Below are positions 1 through 7,091 of a stretch of 21,803 nucleotides of DNA, in pieces. Origin of the DNA: an uncultured Porphyromonadaceae bacterium. Its GTDB lineage: Bacteria > Bacteroidota > Bacteroidia > Bacteroidales > Muribaculaceae. The translations under genes were made by a program, and so were the position numbers. Position 1 is the first letter of the stretch; each line of letters starts with the position of its first letter. Location of the stretch: positions 1 to 21,803 of the forward strand of contig CAJJOX010000012.1 in NCBI GenBank assembly GCA_905193485.1. Direction: 5' to 3'. A model generated the notes under the pieces. That model was not told the DNA's origin. It saw nothing but the letters and a program-made list of their open reading frames with translations, and did not search any database.

Positions 1-2
1 TG

Positions 3-170
3 GATTTTGTCCCTGATGGGCTGAGAAGCGGAGAGCCGGTCATCCAATCGTTCACCGCCGACGCATGTCTGCGTGCAGAACTGAAAATTACCATGCTGTT
101 GACTGTCGGCGATCAAAACTATCGTGTAGCCTCATTTCTCACTCCCGATCTTTTCAAGCAATCGCCCTGA
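3..170 (+). CDS. 3' end of an unidentified gene (partial)
   Basis: This is an open frame entering from the left edge and ending at TGA 168-170, giving the last 55 residues of a protein that ends in FLTPDLFKQSP. The other two + frames are closed by stops within the first 25 bases, and base composition is balanced as in coding DNA here. I recognise no family: the fragment has alternating hydrophobic residues (LKITMLLTV, YRVASFL) that would suit beta strands, and no Cys pair or membrane helix. It is followed by 110 bases without a gene and then the channel gene's promoter-like box. Whether it belongs functionally with the cassette downstream cannot be judged from this fragment. Confidence 0.5.
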   Translation, partial: DFVPDGLRSGEPVIQSFTADACLRAELKITMLLTVGDQNYRVASFLTPDLFKQSP

Positions 171-244
171 GGCTCTTTGCCCGGGAATTCCTTCAAATCC
201 CTTCAAAACATCTGTTTGCAATGAAAGATTGTTGAATAAATTAC

Positions 245-252
245 TATATTTG
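245..252 (+). promoter_or_regulatory. Bacteroidota-type -7 promoter box for the channel gene
   Basis: TATATTTG fits the TAnnTTTG -7 element used by the Bacteroidota primary sigma factor, and the next base is C as in the other two copies in this window (2866, 6951). It lies 28 bases before the GTG start at 281, so a transcript would have a leader of only about 20-25 nt. A clear TTTG -33 box at the usual 19-21 nt spacing is not present; the nearest TTTG is at 215-218, 26 nt upstream, so the promoter is only partly supported. Confidence 0.5.
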
Positions 253-280
253 CAGCATTAATCACATTTATTGCAAAATA

Positions 281-2551
281 GTGGAGCTGCATACCGTTAA
301 AAAAAGTCGCAGAAAATTACCTCATTGGAGTGGGCGATATCTTATTCTTGACAGGTTTATGACAGGTAAATTCTGTCAAATGTTTCTATGGGCATTGTTC
401 CTTTTTACAGCCATTTTCGTCATCTTGTGGATTTTGATATATTTTTCCGGAGGCATTTTGGGAGGGGAACAGTTCGCTGAAAAATGGACATTGGGGGACG
501 CATTTATTCAACTCACAAACCCCGCAAGACATAGTGCCGACGGCGTTACGGCATGGGAATGGATGGCAATTGTGCCGGTCAATCTGTTTGGCGTTTTTAT
601 TCTCAATGGAATTGTCCTTACGCTGTTGGTTAACTGGGTGACAAACCGTAGGGAACGGCATGAGAAAGGCAAGGCGCGGTATGATCATGTTTTGCGTCGT
701 CCGCATTCAGTGATTATCGGTGGCCATAAAATAGTTTCCAGTCTGGCAAAAGATATTTTGGAAGACGGGAATATTGAATATCTTCTTATTCAGACGCAAC
801 GCGATGCAAATAGCGTCAGAAAAGAAATATTTTCTGAAATTGATGATGTGTCACTGGCCGGAAATGTGATAATATATTCCGGCGACCGGACATCGCTTCA
901 TGAACTTTATGAGCTTGATCTCGGATCCGCTGAAGAAATATATATAATAGGAGAGCCGGAAGAAATTGATGGCTCCGGACATGATTCGTTGAATGTAAAA
1001 TGTTGGGAACTGATAAATAATAATATTTATGTTGAAAAAAAACGTGCGGTTCCATGCCATGTAATGTTCGAGCATCAGTCTGCTTTTAATATATTGCAGT
1101 TTGCTGATCTTGATCCCGAGAATACTGCAGCTTTTCGTGTAATCCCGTTTAGTATATATGAGAACTGGGCTCAGCAATTGCTCGTTGGCAATAGGTTGAG
1201 GGCGACGGTGGAATATACACCTCTTGACGGGCTGACGCCGATATCATATGCATCGGTTGAAAGAGTTCATCTGATTGTAGTGGGCATGTCGAGAATGGGA
1301 ATCTCTCTTGCTGTCGAAGCTGCTCATTTAGCGCATTACCCGAATTTTAACAATCCCGAGGCAGGATGCCCAAGAACGTTGATCTCATTTATAGATCGTG
1401 ATGCAAAAAGGAAAATGCATGAGCTGATGAATCAATACCGGGCGATATTCCAGTTGGCGAGATGGCGCTATTTAAAAGCCCCGGCGGATATGATTCCACC
1501 ATCCGGCGATGATGAAGGATGGGATATATATGATGATGCGACATATACCGGATGTGTAGTCAATCGTCGGTATCCATGGCAAGATCCGATTAATGGTCCT
1601 GGATGTGCTTCTCCTTATTCGGGTGGTTTTCTTGGCGAGAATCTCATGGATATTGATTTCGAATTCATCGAGGGCGATATCGTGTTGCCTTCTGTTCAGA
1701 AGTATGTGGCGGATGCCTGTGCGGATAATAATATCCATATTCGAAGACTTATGGGGAAAATAATCCCTACAAGCAAAACAACAATTGCCATCTGTTTTCC
1801 ATCTTCTTCTGAGGCATTATCGGCGGCACTGGGCTTCGAGTCGTCGGTATATGCTGACGTCCAGCAGATATGGGTGCTTCAGGCCGAAAGCGGAGCGCTT
1901 GTCAGAGCATTAAGTCGTGGACAAACCGGAATGGACAGATCTAAATTCGGATGCTTACGTCCGTTTGGAATGCTTTCTCAATGTGATTATTATTATAGAA
2001 GTAAAATGTTGCTCCCCAAATTTGTGGCATATACATATGATTGTATTGCAAAAGGGATGTCTGTAGAAGATGTTTATAATGAGGATTGTGGAGCTGTTGC
2101 CTTTATGGATAAGATTGAGGCTTGTTGGACGTCAATTGGCTCTGACGGCGGGAAAAATGCTGTCGCAAAAAGATGGTCAAATATTTATTGTGCCAATTCA
2201 TTTGAAACTAAAATGCGCTCAATCGGGCTTGATTCCGATGGCGTGAAGCGTTTGTTGGATGACGACGATTTGATCGCAAAGATTGCGGATGTGGAGCATA
2301 ATCGTTGGGTTATGGAGCAATTGCTGCTTGGTTTAAAGCCGGTAGATAAGTCTTATGCCGATAAATTGCCGATAACAGATAGAAAACTCAAGGCAGATTT
2401 GAAAAATGACGGTATACATCCCGATATTGTGGCAAATTCGATCCTTTCGTCCTCTTTCACGCGTCGGTATGATGAGGCGATTGCTATGATAATGCCGCTT
2501 GCTTTATATCTTTCAAATATAAAACAAAATAGAAATTCTTCACAAAATTAA
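281..2551 (+). CDS. CASTOR/POLLUX-like ion channel with RCK-like domains and C-terminal RyR-like domain
   Basis: A predicted inner-membrane cation channel of 756 residues. Two hydrophobic helices (about residues 32-55 and 95-119) flank a pore-loop-like stretch (about 70-90, including LTNPARHSADG), and basic residues (NRRERHEKGK) follow helix 2. This layout matches CASTOR/POLLUX-type channels. A first Rossmann-like RCK region begins at HSVIIGGH (142-149) and a second at LIVVGMSRMG (331-340). The C-terminus has EHNRWVMEQLLLG (672-684) and IHPDI (712-716), spaced like a shortened, divergent RyR domain. The start is GTG at 281, supported by the promoter box just upstream; ATG at 359 (Met27) is an alternative that keeps both helices. 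The small RyR gene follows at once. By inference it is the membrane effector of the cassette, gated by a ligand bound to the RCK or RyR regions. Ion selectivity cannot be read from the loop with certainty. Confidence 0.75.
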   Translation: MELHTVKKSRRKLPHWSGRYLILDRFMTGKFCQMFLWALFLFTAIFVILWILIYFSGGILGGEQFAEKWTLGDAFIQLTNPARHSADGVTAWEWMAIVPVNLFGVFILNGIVLTLLVNWVTNRRERHEKGKARYDHVLRRPHSVIIGGHKIVSSLAKDILEDGNIEYLLIQTQRDANSVRKEIFSEIDDVSLAGNVIIYSGDRTSLHELYELDLGSAEEIYIIGEPEEIDGSGHDSLNVKCWELINNNIYVEKKRAVPCHVMFEHQSAFNILQFADLDPENTAAFRVIPFSIYENWAQQLLVGNRLRATVEYTPLDGLTPISYASVERVHLIVVGMSRMGISLAVEAAHLAHYPNFNNPEAGCPRTLISFIDRDAKRKMHELMNQYRAIFQLARWRYLKAPADMIPPSGDDEGWDIYDDATYTGCVVNRRYPWQDPINGPGCASPYSGGFLGENLMDIDFEFIEGDIVLPSVQKYVADACADNNIHIRRLMGKIIPTSKTTIAICFPSSSEALSAALGFESSVYADVQQIWVLQAESGALVRALSRGQTGMDRSKFGCLRPFGMLSQCDYYYRSKMLLPKFVAYTYDCIAKGMSVEDVYNEDCGAVAFMDKIEACWTSIGSDGGKNAVAKRWSNIYCANSFETKMRSIGLDSDGVKRLLDDDDLIAKIADVEHNRWVMEQLLLGLKPVDKSYADKLPITDRKLKADLKNDGIHPDIVANSILSSSFTRRYDEAIAMIMPLALYLSNIKQNRNSSQN

Positions 2552-2575
2552 GGTTTGAAAAAGCAATTAAGTCCT

Positions 2576-2863
2576 ATGAAAGAATACTCTCCTGCTCCGA
2601 TACCGACTGATGAAATAAATCTTCCGGAAGAGCTGATCCCCCTGATGGATGAAATGGCTCGAAATGTGCATGAAGTCTGGGCAAAAAAACGTAAAGACAG
2701 CGGTTGGTCGTATGGCCCTAATCGAGACGATGAACGGAAACTGCATCCTGGGATTGTCAGTTTTGATGAACTTTCGGAAAGTGAAAAAGAATATGATAGA
2801 TTGACAGCTGTGGAAACATTGAAGTTAATCTTGAAATTGGGCTTTTCGATCTCAAAGAAATAA
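2576..2863 (+). CDS. Stand-alone RyR domain protein
   Basis: A 95-residue soluble protein that is almost entirely one RyR (ryanodine receptor repeat) domain. Visible hallmarks are YSPAPIPT (4-11), the helix ENVHxxWA-like segment ARNVHEVWAKKR (28-39), GWSYGPNRDD (43-52), KLHPGIVSFDEL (55-66), EKEYDR (70-75) and ETLKLILKLGFSI (80-92). These match the family consensus closely, much better than the C-terminus of the channel upstream. RyR domains in bacteria have been proposed to bind small ligands, possibly nucleotides; that role is inferred here. I chose ATG 2576 because the domain begins right after it. An in-frame TTG at 2555, 3 nt after the channel stop, would add seven residues. Close linkage to the channel suggests a subunit or ligand sensor for it. 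Confidence 0.85.
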   Translation: MKEYSPAPIPTDEINLPEELIPLMDEMARNVHEVWAKKRKDSGWSYGPNRDDERKLHPGIVSFDELSESEKEYDRLTAVETLKLILKLGFSISKK

Positions 2864-2865
2864 AG

Positions 2866-2873
2866 TATATTTG
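2866..2873 (+). promoter_or_regulatory. Bacteroidota-type -7 promoter box before the SIR2-TIR gene
   Basis: TATATTTG followed by CA repeats the box seen at 245 and 6951. It lies in the 102-base gap after the RyR gene and 93 bases before the SIR2-TIR start, so the leader would be about 80 nt. TTTTC at 2843-2847 is close to the expected -33 position, 19 nt upstream of the box, but is not a clean TTTG. If active, it would let the SIR2-TIR and STAND genes be transcribed separately from the channel and RyR genes. Confidence 0.45.
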
Positions 2874-2965
2874 CAAATTATAACCATCATTGATCTATTA
2901 GGTCATTTTCAAGGGATTCATAGTGCTATGCACAGACATTACATTTCTCTATAATTTAATATGCC

Positions 2966-4384
2966 ATGGAAATAAATCTTGATATCGATATTTTTGACGG
3001 CCTTGATCCTGAAAAAGACAAATGGGATGCTCTGATCGAAGCCGTGATGGCTGGTAATGTAGTACCGGTTATCGGTCCGGATATAATTTGCGATTACAAA
3101 AATGGAATGAATGTAAATGAATTCATCATATCCACGATTACTAAACAGCTGAAATTGCATAGTAATCACAAAACATTCTCCCAGTTGGCCTATGACCCGG
3201 AGTTTCTTGTCCGGTTGAATGAGCTTGGCATAAAAAACAATCTTAATCGTAATGTGATTTATGGCCTTGTAAATAATATTTTTAATAATCATAGAAATAT
3301 CGAACAGTATTTTAGGCCGACGTCTGTGCTGGAACGGCTACTGTCAATAAAAATGTTTCCATTTGTAATCACCACGTCTTTTGTTCCGGTAGTGGAAAAT
3401 TCAATGCGTTCGATATGGGGAAGCCGGAATGTCAATGTGCTTTCATTCTGCCGGAATCCGCAAAAAGATACCAAACCCGGGGTCGGCGACATTTTTTCTA
3501 CTGAAGATATGTCGAAACCGACAGTCTATTACATGTTCGGTAAGGCGACTAGCCAACCCCACAGTTATGCTTTGACAGACAATGATATGCTTGAGTTTTG
3601 CCAGTCGTGGTTGTCGGATCAGACGCGTCCGCGTAATCTATGTGCCCAATTAAAAGATAAATATCTTCTGATGCTCGGTTGCGGATATAGTGATTGGCTT
3701 TTTAGATTTATATGGTTTTGCATGAATAAAACAGCCGATTCCAAGACAAAAGGCATGATGGTTCGGAATGAATTCACGCATGAAACACTTGTAGAGTATC
3801 TAAGGCGAATTGATACATTTCTGCCGAATAACAAAAATCCTGAAGAAATTATATGCGAGATTGAAAAACGCGTTAAGGCTTACAATAAAAGTCACGAAGG
3901 AGAATGGTTTTCACGTCCTCCTCAAAGCGGTACTGACGTGTTTATATCGTATTCCAGAAGCGACTCCTGTTTAGCGGAAGCCATGTACAGATTCCTGTCC
4001 GACCAGGGAATAACTGTATGGTTTGACAGGGACAACTTGCTGGGGGGCACAAAATTCATGGATGAAATTGAAAACGCAATTGAAAATGCCAAGGTGTTTG
4101 TACCGATTATTTCGAAAAATATCAACAAAGAGGCTATGTCGGCGCATGTATATCGGAAAGAATGGAAAAAAGCCCTTGATGTGCAGGAAAGCATGGGGAA
4201 TCGCACGTTTATTATTCCGACACATGAATCGGGGATGAATATCTATGAATCAGATATCCCGAAAGCAATGAAAAGCCATAATTCGATTCCATACGGAGCT
4301 GATATGGATTTTACATTGTTGCTTGACTCAATAAATGAAGCATTGAATAAACTAGATGCATTTAAACCCCAGAATATCTTGTGA
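2966..4384 (+). CDS. SIR2-like/TIR domain fusion protein (predicted immune NADase)
   Basis: A 472-residue soluble protein with two NAD-type domains. The N-terminal SIR2-like part shows GNVVPVIGPD (30-39, the nucleotide-binding loop), ITTSF (135-139), YYMFG (188-192) and GCGYSDW (238-244). In active SIR2-like NADases the second and third motifs usually read TTN and LHG; here Ser138 replaces Asn and Phe191 replaces His, so catalysis by this domain looks lost and ligand binding or scaffolding is more likely. The C-terminal TIR domain starts at TDVFISYSRSD (323-333), continues with VWFDRDNLLGG (351-361), and has Glu399 in VYRKEWKKAL, aligned by eye with the SARM1-type catalytic Glu. TIR domains of this kind cleave NAD+ or make signalling nucleotides. 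ATG 2966 is the first in-frame start. The STAND gene follows after 3 nt, implying co-translation. Confidence 0.8.
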   Translation: MEINLDIDIFDGLDPEKDKWDALIEAVMAGNVVPVIGPDIICDYKNGMNVNEFIISTITKQLKLHSNHKTFSQLAYDPEFLVRLNELGIKNNLNRNVIYGLVNNIFNNHRNIEQYFRPTSVLERLLSIKMFPFVITTSFVPVVENSMRSIWGSRNVNVLSFCRNPQKDTKPGVGDIFSTEDMSKPTVYYMFGKATSQPHSYALTDNDMLEFCQSWLSDQTRPRNLCAQLKDKYLLMLGCGYSDWLFRFIWFCMNKTADSKTKGMMVRNEFTHETLVEYLRRIDTFLPNNKNPEEIICEIEKRVKAYNKSHEGEWFSRPPQSGTDVFISYSRSDSCLAEAMYRFLSDQGITVWFDRDNLLGGTKFMDEIENAIENAKVFVPIISKNINKEAMSAHVYRKEWKKALDVQESMGNRTFIIPTHESGMNIYESDIPKAMKSHNSIPYGADMDFTLLLDSINEALNKLDAFKPQNIL

Positions 4385-4387
4385 GAT

Positions 4388-6853
4388 ATGACAACGACTG
4401 CAAATAATAATGTCCCGATCAAAAATCCGTGGAAGGGGCTGAGAACATATTCCGAGGGAGAAACGATATATGGCCGAAGTAATGAGATACAAATGTTGTC
4501 TCTTTTGATATTGCAAAGCCATCAAACCGTCGTATATGGCCGTTCAGGTATAGGCAAATCCTCGATAATGAATGCCGGAATTTTTCCATTATTACGTGAA
4601 AAAGGCCTATTCCCAGTGAGCATTCGGTTTGAGCACAATGTAAAGACAACATATTTACAGCAGATTAAAAATGCCATAAAGCGGGAGATAGGAAGAAATG
4701 ATCAGGTAATAACAGCTATAGAAGTTGTCAGCGAGTCGGGGCTGGAAACTCTTTGGGAATTCTTTCATCGGACCGAGTATCAAGATAGTGAGGGGAATGT
4801 CTTGAAACCATTGATTTTCTTTGATCAGTTTGAAGAAATTTTTACGCTGGAAAATGACAAAGATAAAGTATCGTCTTTTTTTAGTGAACTTGCAGATCTC
4901 ATTAATAATGTGATGCCTGATTCTTTGCTGGATGGCAAGAATTCTGATCAGGGTAATGGCAAGGAGCCTGCTTCCGAGAGTATCGGTCTCGACCTTGGCC
5001 TCGATTTAGTTGATGATATGACATATTCATATTACATCAATCAGGAATATCATTTGGTTTTCACTATAAGGGAGGATTATTTATCTTATCTCGAAAGAAA
5101 CACGACAGACATCCCTGAATTACGAAACAATAGATTTTGCCTTCAGCCGATCAATGGCGAACAAGCAATGGAGATTATCATGTCCCCTCGGCCGGGTCTG
5201 ATTCCGGAGGATGTCGCAGTCTGTATCATACAAAAAGTTACCGGACAAATTGGCATTTCAAGGAAAGATCTTTGTCGTATAGAAGTTGATTCGGCAATGC
5301 TGTCGTTATATCTCAGCGGACTGTATGACAAGATGATTTCATTGGGCGAGGTTGTTTTTACGAAACAGCTTGTTGACAATTATAGCGATAATATAAAAGA
5401 AGACTTTTATTTAAGATCGGTAGAAGGGTTGCCCGAGGAGTCGATCGAGTGGATCGAAGGCACGCTCGTAAATGTTGATGGAGTAAGAGATAACCGTGAT
5501 ATCAGCACCGTGCTTAAAGAGAGTGGATTGCGACGCGATCAACTTGATGATTTGATTCTCGAGAAGAAATTGCTGCGACAATTCTCTTATGGAGGAGTAT
5601 TGCGTATTGAATTGATTCACGATGTATTGTGTGATGTGATTGTCGGACGCCGCCAAAAAAGAGAGGAGGCTGCTGCAATCGCTGAATTGAAAAAACATTC
5701 AATTAAAGAAAAGAAACGATTTGCCATGAAAGTCGTGGCAATCGCTGTGGCTATAGTTATTCTTGTTGTGGCTGGCGCGCTTTTATTCGTTAAAGGTAAA
5801 ACAGATGTGGTGCAGGTTGTCAAACCAAATCAGAATGTCGTAATTTCTTTTGTTGAGGATCATACTGTCGGTGATGTTGATTTTTGGAAGGCGACACTAA
5901 GTGTTATAGGTACTTACAAAAATCAAAAAGACTCCCTTCTTTTATCTTGTGAATTGGATAAGTCTGATTTGGCGAAAACATTTACGATTAGTGCTGACAG
6001 CTGTGTTAAACTTCATTTTCGGCTCGATTTTGGTGATTTTGTGGATATAGGTAAATACGTTAATCAGGAATTGGATATCCCGGTTTCGGAACTCATGGAA
6101 TCGCCAACAGTTAAAATCCCGGTTGTCAGGAATCTTCCTGACATGTCGCCTTATTTAGGGAGAATTGTTCTGGATATAGGAAAATCGGGAATTCCTATAG
6201 AGGACGCTGTTGTCATGATTGGAGATGTTATGACAAAGACTGATTCGGTTGGCAATTTTCAATTGTTTTTTGAAGAAATGCCCGGCGATAAAGACAGGAT
6301 GCTCATAGCTAAAAGTGGATTTGGCGCTCTTGATATTGCGGTGAAACCGTTGAATGCTGAAGGTGTTGTTGATTATAAGGTTTTTCCTGTCGATAGTTTA
6401 AGGCCGTTTTATGAGAAATGTGAAAAATTGGATACAATAACTCAGTGGGATTATTCTACGGTGGGACGGGCTTATTGTACAAATAAAGGTTCCGAAAACG
6501 GTTTGTATGTGAAATATAACAACGGGGAAAGCCATAGGCTGAGATTGTATCTGGAAAATGACGATGTCGTGAAAGACAAAGTCAATCTTAAGGGATATTT
6601 TTACTTTGATGACCTTCTCGGAGCTGATTCCGAAAAGCGTCATGATAAATATTATATCGCATCAGGATATATCGATCGCTACAGGAAAGAAGACGAGAAT
6701 GGCGCTTGTTATCGAAATTTTGAAATACGAGGTTATGATATAGCATCAAATCTCCGCATAATCAGAGGCCGCTATTATTCCAATAAGAGGTATAGCGGCG
6801 AGATAGTCAGCGGCAGGGCATCCATAGCCACATTCGGCAGGGCAGTCAATTGA
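4388..6853 (+). CDS. Membrane-anchored STAND NTPase with C-terminal extracytoplasmic region
   Basis: An 821-residue protein of the nSTAND1-like class. The N-terminal motif NPWKGLRTYSE (13-23) plus YGRSNEI (28-34) precedes Walker A GRSGIGKS (51-58); Walker B is PLIFFDQFEE (141-150) and a sensor-like TIREDY sits at 226-231. A winged-helix-like segment ends in IELIHDVLCDVI (407-418). After a basic stretch (KKRFAMK) there is one membrane helix (449-468). The rest (about 470-821) should lie outside the cytoplasm and includes a carboxypeptidase-regulatory-like beta-sandwich (about 591-660, GRIVLDIGKSGIPIEDAVV). STAND proteins act as ATP-driven switches that oligomerise on sensing a trigger; here the trigger could be in the periplasm or at the membrane. 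It is the last gene before the terminator at 6909. The C-terminal 150 residues match nothing I recognise. Confidence 0.8.
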   Translation: MTTTANNNVPIKNPWKGLRTYSEGETIYGRSNEIQMLSLLILQSHQTVVYGRSGIGKSSIMNAGIFPLLREKGLFPVSIRFEHNVKTTYLQQIKNAIKREIGRNDQVITAIEVVSESGLETLWEFFHRTEYQDSEGNVLKPLIFFDQFEEIFTLENDKDKVSSFFSELADLINNVMPDSLLDGKNSDQGNGKEPASESIGLDLGLDLVDDMTYSYYINQEYHLVFTIREDYLSYLERNTTDIPELRNNRFCLQPINGEQAMEIIMSPRPGLIPEDVAVCIIQKVTGQIGISRKDLCRIEVDSAMLSLYLSGLYDKMISLGEVVFTKQLVDNYSDNIKEDFYLRSVEGLPEESIEWIEGTLVNVDGVRDNRDISTVLKESGLRRDQLDDLILEKKLLRQFSYGGVLRIELIHDVLCDVIVGRRQKREEAAAIAELKKHSIKEKKRFAMKVVAIAVAIVILVVAGALLFVKGKTDVVQVVKPNQNVVISFVEDHTVGDVDFWKATLSVIGTYKNQKDSLLLSCELDKSDLAKTFTISADSCVKLHFRLDFGDFVDIGKYVNQELDIPVSELMESPTVKIPVVRNLPDMSPYLGRIVLDIGKSGIPIEDAVVMIGDVMTKTDSVGNFQLFFEEMPGDKDRMLIAKSGFGALDIAVKPLNAEGVVDYKVFPVDSLRPFYEKCEKLDTITQWDYSTVGRAYCTNKGSENGLYVKYNNGESHRLRLYLENDDVVKDKVNLKGYFYFDDLLGADSEKRHDKYYIASGYIDRYRKEDENGACYRNFEIRGYDIASNLRIIRGRYYSNKRYSGEIVSGRASIATFGRAVN

Positions 6854-6908
6854 TGTTTTATTCCGGTTCATTAACATTCTAATTTGCAGAAGTTTTAAAA
6901 ATACGTGA

Positions 6909-6937
6909 AAAAACGCGGGCGTCAGGCTCGCGTTTTT
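6909..6937 (+). terminator. Intrinsic terminator closing the accessory cassette
   Basis: A 12-bp stem (6909-6920 with 6926-6937) encloses the five-base loop GTCAG. The stem is five A-T pairs, then CGCG/CGCG, one G-T wobble and two G-C pairs; its 3' arm ends in five T, giving the poly-U tail. The A-tract/T-tract symmetry means it could also stop transcription from the other side. It sits 56 bases after the STAND stop codon and separates the cassette from the respiratory operon. Confidence 0.85.
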
Positions 6938-6950
6938 AAGTAAATTTGAT

Positions 6951-6958
6951 TATATTTG
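6951..6958 (+). promoter_or_regulatory. Bacteroidota-type -7 promoter box for the nuo-atp operon
   Basis: TATATTTG followed by CA, only 13 bases after the terminator. A second TAnnTTTG match (TAAATTTG, 6941-6948) overlaps the same region, and another TATATTTG lies at 7074-7081, just 10 bases before the nuoA start. The 6951 box predicts a leader of roughly 125 nt. The -33 position would fall in the 3' arm of the terminator and has no clear TTTG. Confidence 0.55.
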
Positions 6959-6986
6959 CACCCATAAAAGTCTGTAACCATTGGAA

Positions 6987-7028
6987 ACACACAGGCCTTT
7001 TTCACCGGGGCTTCGGTTAACCGTGTGT
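6987..7028 (+). promoter_or_regulatory. Structured leader hairpin upstream of nuoA
   Basis: In the predicted 5' leader, ACACAC-A-GG (6987-6995) pairs with CCGTGTGT (7021-7028): 8 bp with one bulged A. Inside it a small hairpin ACCG (7004-7007) / CGGT (7014-7017) with loop GGGCTT can form. A short open frame of nine codons (ATG 7029 to TGA 7056-7058) begins on the last base of the pairing region plus one. No T-run follows, so it is not a terminator. It may be a regulatory or stability element; I match it to no known riboswitch. Confidence 0.4.
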
Positions 7029-7091
7029 ATGATTGGTGTTTGCAATGGCAAAGATTGAACGGCTTAGTGTAAATATATTTGTATTGATAAT

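Noticed and set aside
190..206. Direct repeat CCTTCAAA x2 in the leader region before the channel gene
   Set aside because: Only two 8-base copies one base apart in AT-rich DNA; too short to call an operator or attachment site.
2966..6853. Thoeris or a standard TIR-SIR2 short Argonaute system
   Set aside because: There is no Argonaute/PIWI gene and no SLOG-containing ThsA partner; the partners are a RyR protein, a channel and a STAND NTPase.
6854..6908. Possible short gene or RNA between the STAND gene and the terminator
   Set aside because: The 55 bases contain no open frame with a start and no structure other than the terminator that follows.
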